A DNA stretch of 64,000 nucleotides from Pontibacter vulgaris (GTDB lineage Bacteria > Bacteroidota > Bacteroidia > Cytophagales > Hymenobacteraceae): positions 186,001 to 250,000 of the forward strand of contig NZ_JAJVDH010000006.1 of NCBI RefSeq assembly GCF_022758145.1. The letters run 5' to 3'. This document shows, piece after piece, positions 62,445-64,000 of the stretch; position 1 is the stretch's first letter, and the number at the start of each line of letters is the position of its first letter. Position numbers and translations under genes: made by a program. Below the pieces are notes generated by a model. That model ran no database searches. It was not told the DNA's origin and saw nothing but the letters and a program-made list of their open reading frames with translations.

Positions 62445-63731
62445 TTACACAGTCCTTAGTTTCCTGGCGTTAAGGCTTTTAAACTTTCTGGAAAAGTAAA
62501 CCATAGAAAAAGCTGTTAGTAAAATACCGATTGCTGAAAGGCCTATTACACTGTTAGAAAAGAATGTTACCCAGTTTAATTGCACCTTAAATATCTCTTT
62601 GCTGAACAAAACTCCCACGCTGCCCACATACCCAAAAGAATCGGCCAGGTATATTAAAAACCCTACGTTGCCTGTATACTTAAAAGTAGAGATCAGCCGG
62701 TCGAAGAACACAGCATTAAAGGGAATATAAACCATGTATAAGCCAAGTCCTACCAACATCATCCACCAGATTGGTTCAATTGAACTTGTAGCAAAAAGCA
62801 AGGTGGAAACTCCGGCAATGATAAATCCGATCAGGATAAAAATGTGTGCGGTTTGCAGCGCTTTATAATTGTTTTTGATGAGCACCATACTGCCAATCAA
62901 AACAAGTATAATAAGGGTAATGGGAGTTTCTGTTTTCGAGAATATAGCAGGCTGATTAAAATAACCCAGCTCCTTCCACATTTCAGCACCAAAGTTATCG
63001 CGGATATCACGAAAGATGGTTGCAAAGCAGTAGATTAATACGCAAGCTGCAATACCGGCATAAAATTCTTTAACAAAACCTTTCCGATCTTCTTCGGTCA
63101 TTGCTAGTCGTTCTGTTCTGAGCTGTACGTCTTCCTGACTGGGTGGCGGTATTTTCTCCATCAGAAAAACAAAAAGCAAGAGCGGCAGAGCAAAGACCAA
63201 ACCGGTATAAAAAGGCACCCAAAATTCTGTTACGCTGAACTGCACCATCAGCCAGGCACCAACAGATTTTACAAAACCGGAAGCAAAGATAAAGCTCACT
63301 GCTAAGGTAGCTCCAATGAAATCGGTGCTGCGCCTGCCTTCTACGTATGAGAAAACCACTCCCCACAGCATGCCTAAAGGAAAACCGTTTATAAAAAGAA
63401 AAACAATGTTGTAAGGAGCCGGCACCAGCGCGAAAAACAACCAGCTTAACCAGGATATTCCGGTCAGGAGGAGAATCACGCTGCCCCTGCCCGTTCGTTT
63501 AAGTTCTGAGATATATTTGATGCCATAAAATTTTGCAAGTAAATAACCTAAAACCTGACTGATAACTAATAGTGTTTTATAGCTGTAACCGGCTACTTCA
63601 ATTCCATCGAATGTGGCAACAGTAAAAGACTTTCTGAAGCCGAAGATCATAGTATAGGTTAGGAAAACCACAATAGCAGCATAGAGCCCAACTTTAACCT
63701 GGCTACTTTTCTTTTCAATTACTACTAACAT
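62445..63731 (-). CDS. DUF5690 family membrane protein (transporter-like)
   Basis: A 428-residue inner-membrane protein with about twelve hydrophobic helices and the layout of a major-facilitator-type transporter, with a cytoplasmic loop near residue 200-225 (PPPSQEDVQLRTERLAMTEEDRKGF). The start YTMIFGFRKSFTVATFDGIEVAGYSYKT is the mark of the DUF5690 family. Substrate unknown. It stands alone on the minus strand. Confidence 0.82.
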   Translation of the reverse strand: MLVVIEKKSSQVKVGLYAAIVVFLTYTMIFGFRKSFTVATFDGIEVAGYSYKTLLVISQVLGYLLAKFYGIKYISELKRTGRGSVILLLTGISWLSWLFFALVPAPYNIVFLFINGFPLGMLWGVVFSYVEGRRSTDFIGATLAVSFIFASGFVKSVGAWLMVQFSVTEFWVPFYTGLVFALPLLLFVFLMEKIPPPSQEDVQLRTERLAMTEEDRKGFVKEFYAGIAACVLIYCFATIFRDIRDNFGAEMWKELGYFNQPAIFSKTETPITLIILVLIGSMVLIKNNYKALQTAHIFILIGFIIAGVSTLLFATSSIEPIWWMMLVGLGLYMVYIPFNAVFFDRLISTFKYTGNVGFLIYLADSFGYVGSVGVLFSKEIFKVQLNWVTFFSNSVIGLSAIGILLTAFSMVYFSRKFKSLNARKLRTV

Positions 63732-64000
63732 ACTTTATACCTTAATCCAAGAATTGCAAATCACTTAAGCTATTGAATATAGTTATTTGTGTATAAAGTA
63801 TACTGCTTGAGTTGTGAATTATTTATGTTCTCATCGAAAAAGGCTTTCGCAGGTAACTATAGCAGCTTCACCTAAGGCTATATCACTTAGTATGTACTTC
63901 CTTAATGGCGAGCTGCTACTTAGCTTCCATCGATATTAGTTAAGCGAAAATTGCGCTTTTAACTTTTATAAGAATTAACTTCATTTGTATACACTCTAGC
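63732..64000. other. gene-free right edge
   Basis: Upstream DNA of the DUF5690 gene. No frame, RNA gene or clear hairpin seen. Confidence 0.4.

Noticed and set aside
1..64000. tRNA or rRNA genes
   Set aside because: I saw no cloverleaf with CCA end or rRNA core sequence; the GGTTCGA words in the dispersed element are not part of a full tRNA.

Overview
The window looks like chromosomal DNA of a Bacteroidota bacterium, most likely a Pontibacter/Hymenobacteraceae-type member of the Cytophagales. The reasons are a giant type IX secretion (T9SS) substrate with a gliding-motility-type C-terminus next to a PorP/SprF gene, GH92/GH125/glycosylasparaginase genes for N-glycan use, a TonB receptor facing a LytS/LytTR pair, DUF5690 and DUF5694 proteins, and promoter boxes of the Bacteroidota type (TTG ... 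TAnnTTTG). The genus is an inference.

Region by region: (1) 1-3.2 kb is a mobile or island edge. It holds a three-gene minus-strand operon (MerR-like regulator, Lys-rich protein, N-terminus of a serine recombinase running off the edge), then about 1.2 kb without a convincing gene but packed with TTCCG/CGGAA motifs, then a stub of a type I restriction hsdM gene whose promoter survives. (2) 3.4-14.9 kb is housekeeping and metal/redox: D-2-hydroxyacid dehydrogenase, multicopper oxidase, AraC regulator, MBL-fold protein, CDF metal exporter, DoxX, porin, HMA copper chaperone, an AT-rich STAS-like/GHKL ATPase gene, an SDR, an unusual HMA-AraC fusion regulator and a DUF5694 protein. (3) 15-29.7 kb mixes decayed and singular genes: an HsdR-like tail, a secreted TPR protein whose signal peptide is out of frame across an (ATTT)3 repeat, a multi-PAS histidine kinase and a broken partial copy of it 12 kb away, a TonB-receptor remnant, an AT-rich protein with a diadenylate-cyclase-like C-terminal domain, a 1299-residue AsmA-like protein and several small unknown genes. 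(4) 29.8-36.5 kb is a high-mannose N-glycan breakdown cluster (GH92, CutC with an internal stop, aspartylglucosaminidase, GH125, ROK kinase). (5) 36.9-47.1 kb is an operon for a 2657-residue T9SS adhesin, a PorP/SprF protein and an OmpA-like protein. (6) 47.6-64 kb holds a Crp/AraC hybrid regulator, a MocR regulator with a divergent isochorismatase-type hydrolase and a decayed pyridoxamine-oxidase-like gene, an acyltransferase, a periplasmic GH13 amylase, two LytS/LytTR two-component systems, a TonB receptor, a decayed YpfJ peptidase and a DUF5690 membrane protein.

Three things run through the window. One is a dispersed intergenic element (six copies seen, all in + orientation) with a conserved leader around CCTTTGGTCTACT followed by a hairpin and T-run whose arms differ in sequence but keep pairing; it looks like a structured RNA or mobile terminator family. 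The second is an unusually high number of pseudogenes (at least nine). The third is over-use of the palindrome CTATAG and of AGTATA in both coding and non-coding DNA. The strongest candidates for something new are the lone diadenylate-cyclase-like protein, the TTCCG cluster beside the recombinase operon, the dispersed hairpin element, and the slip-prone signal peptide.
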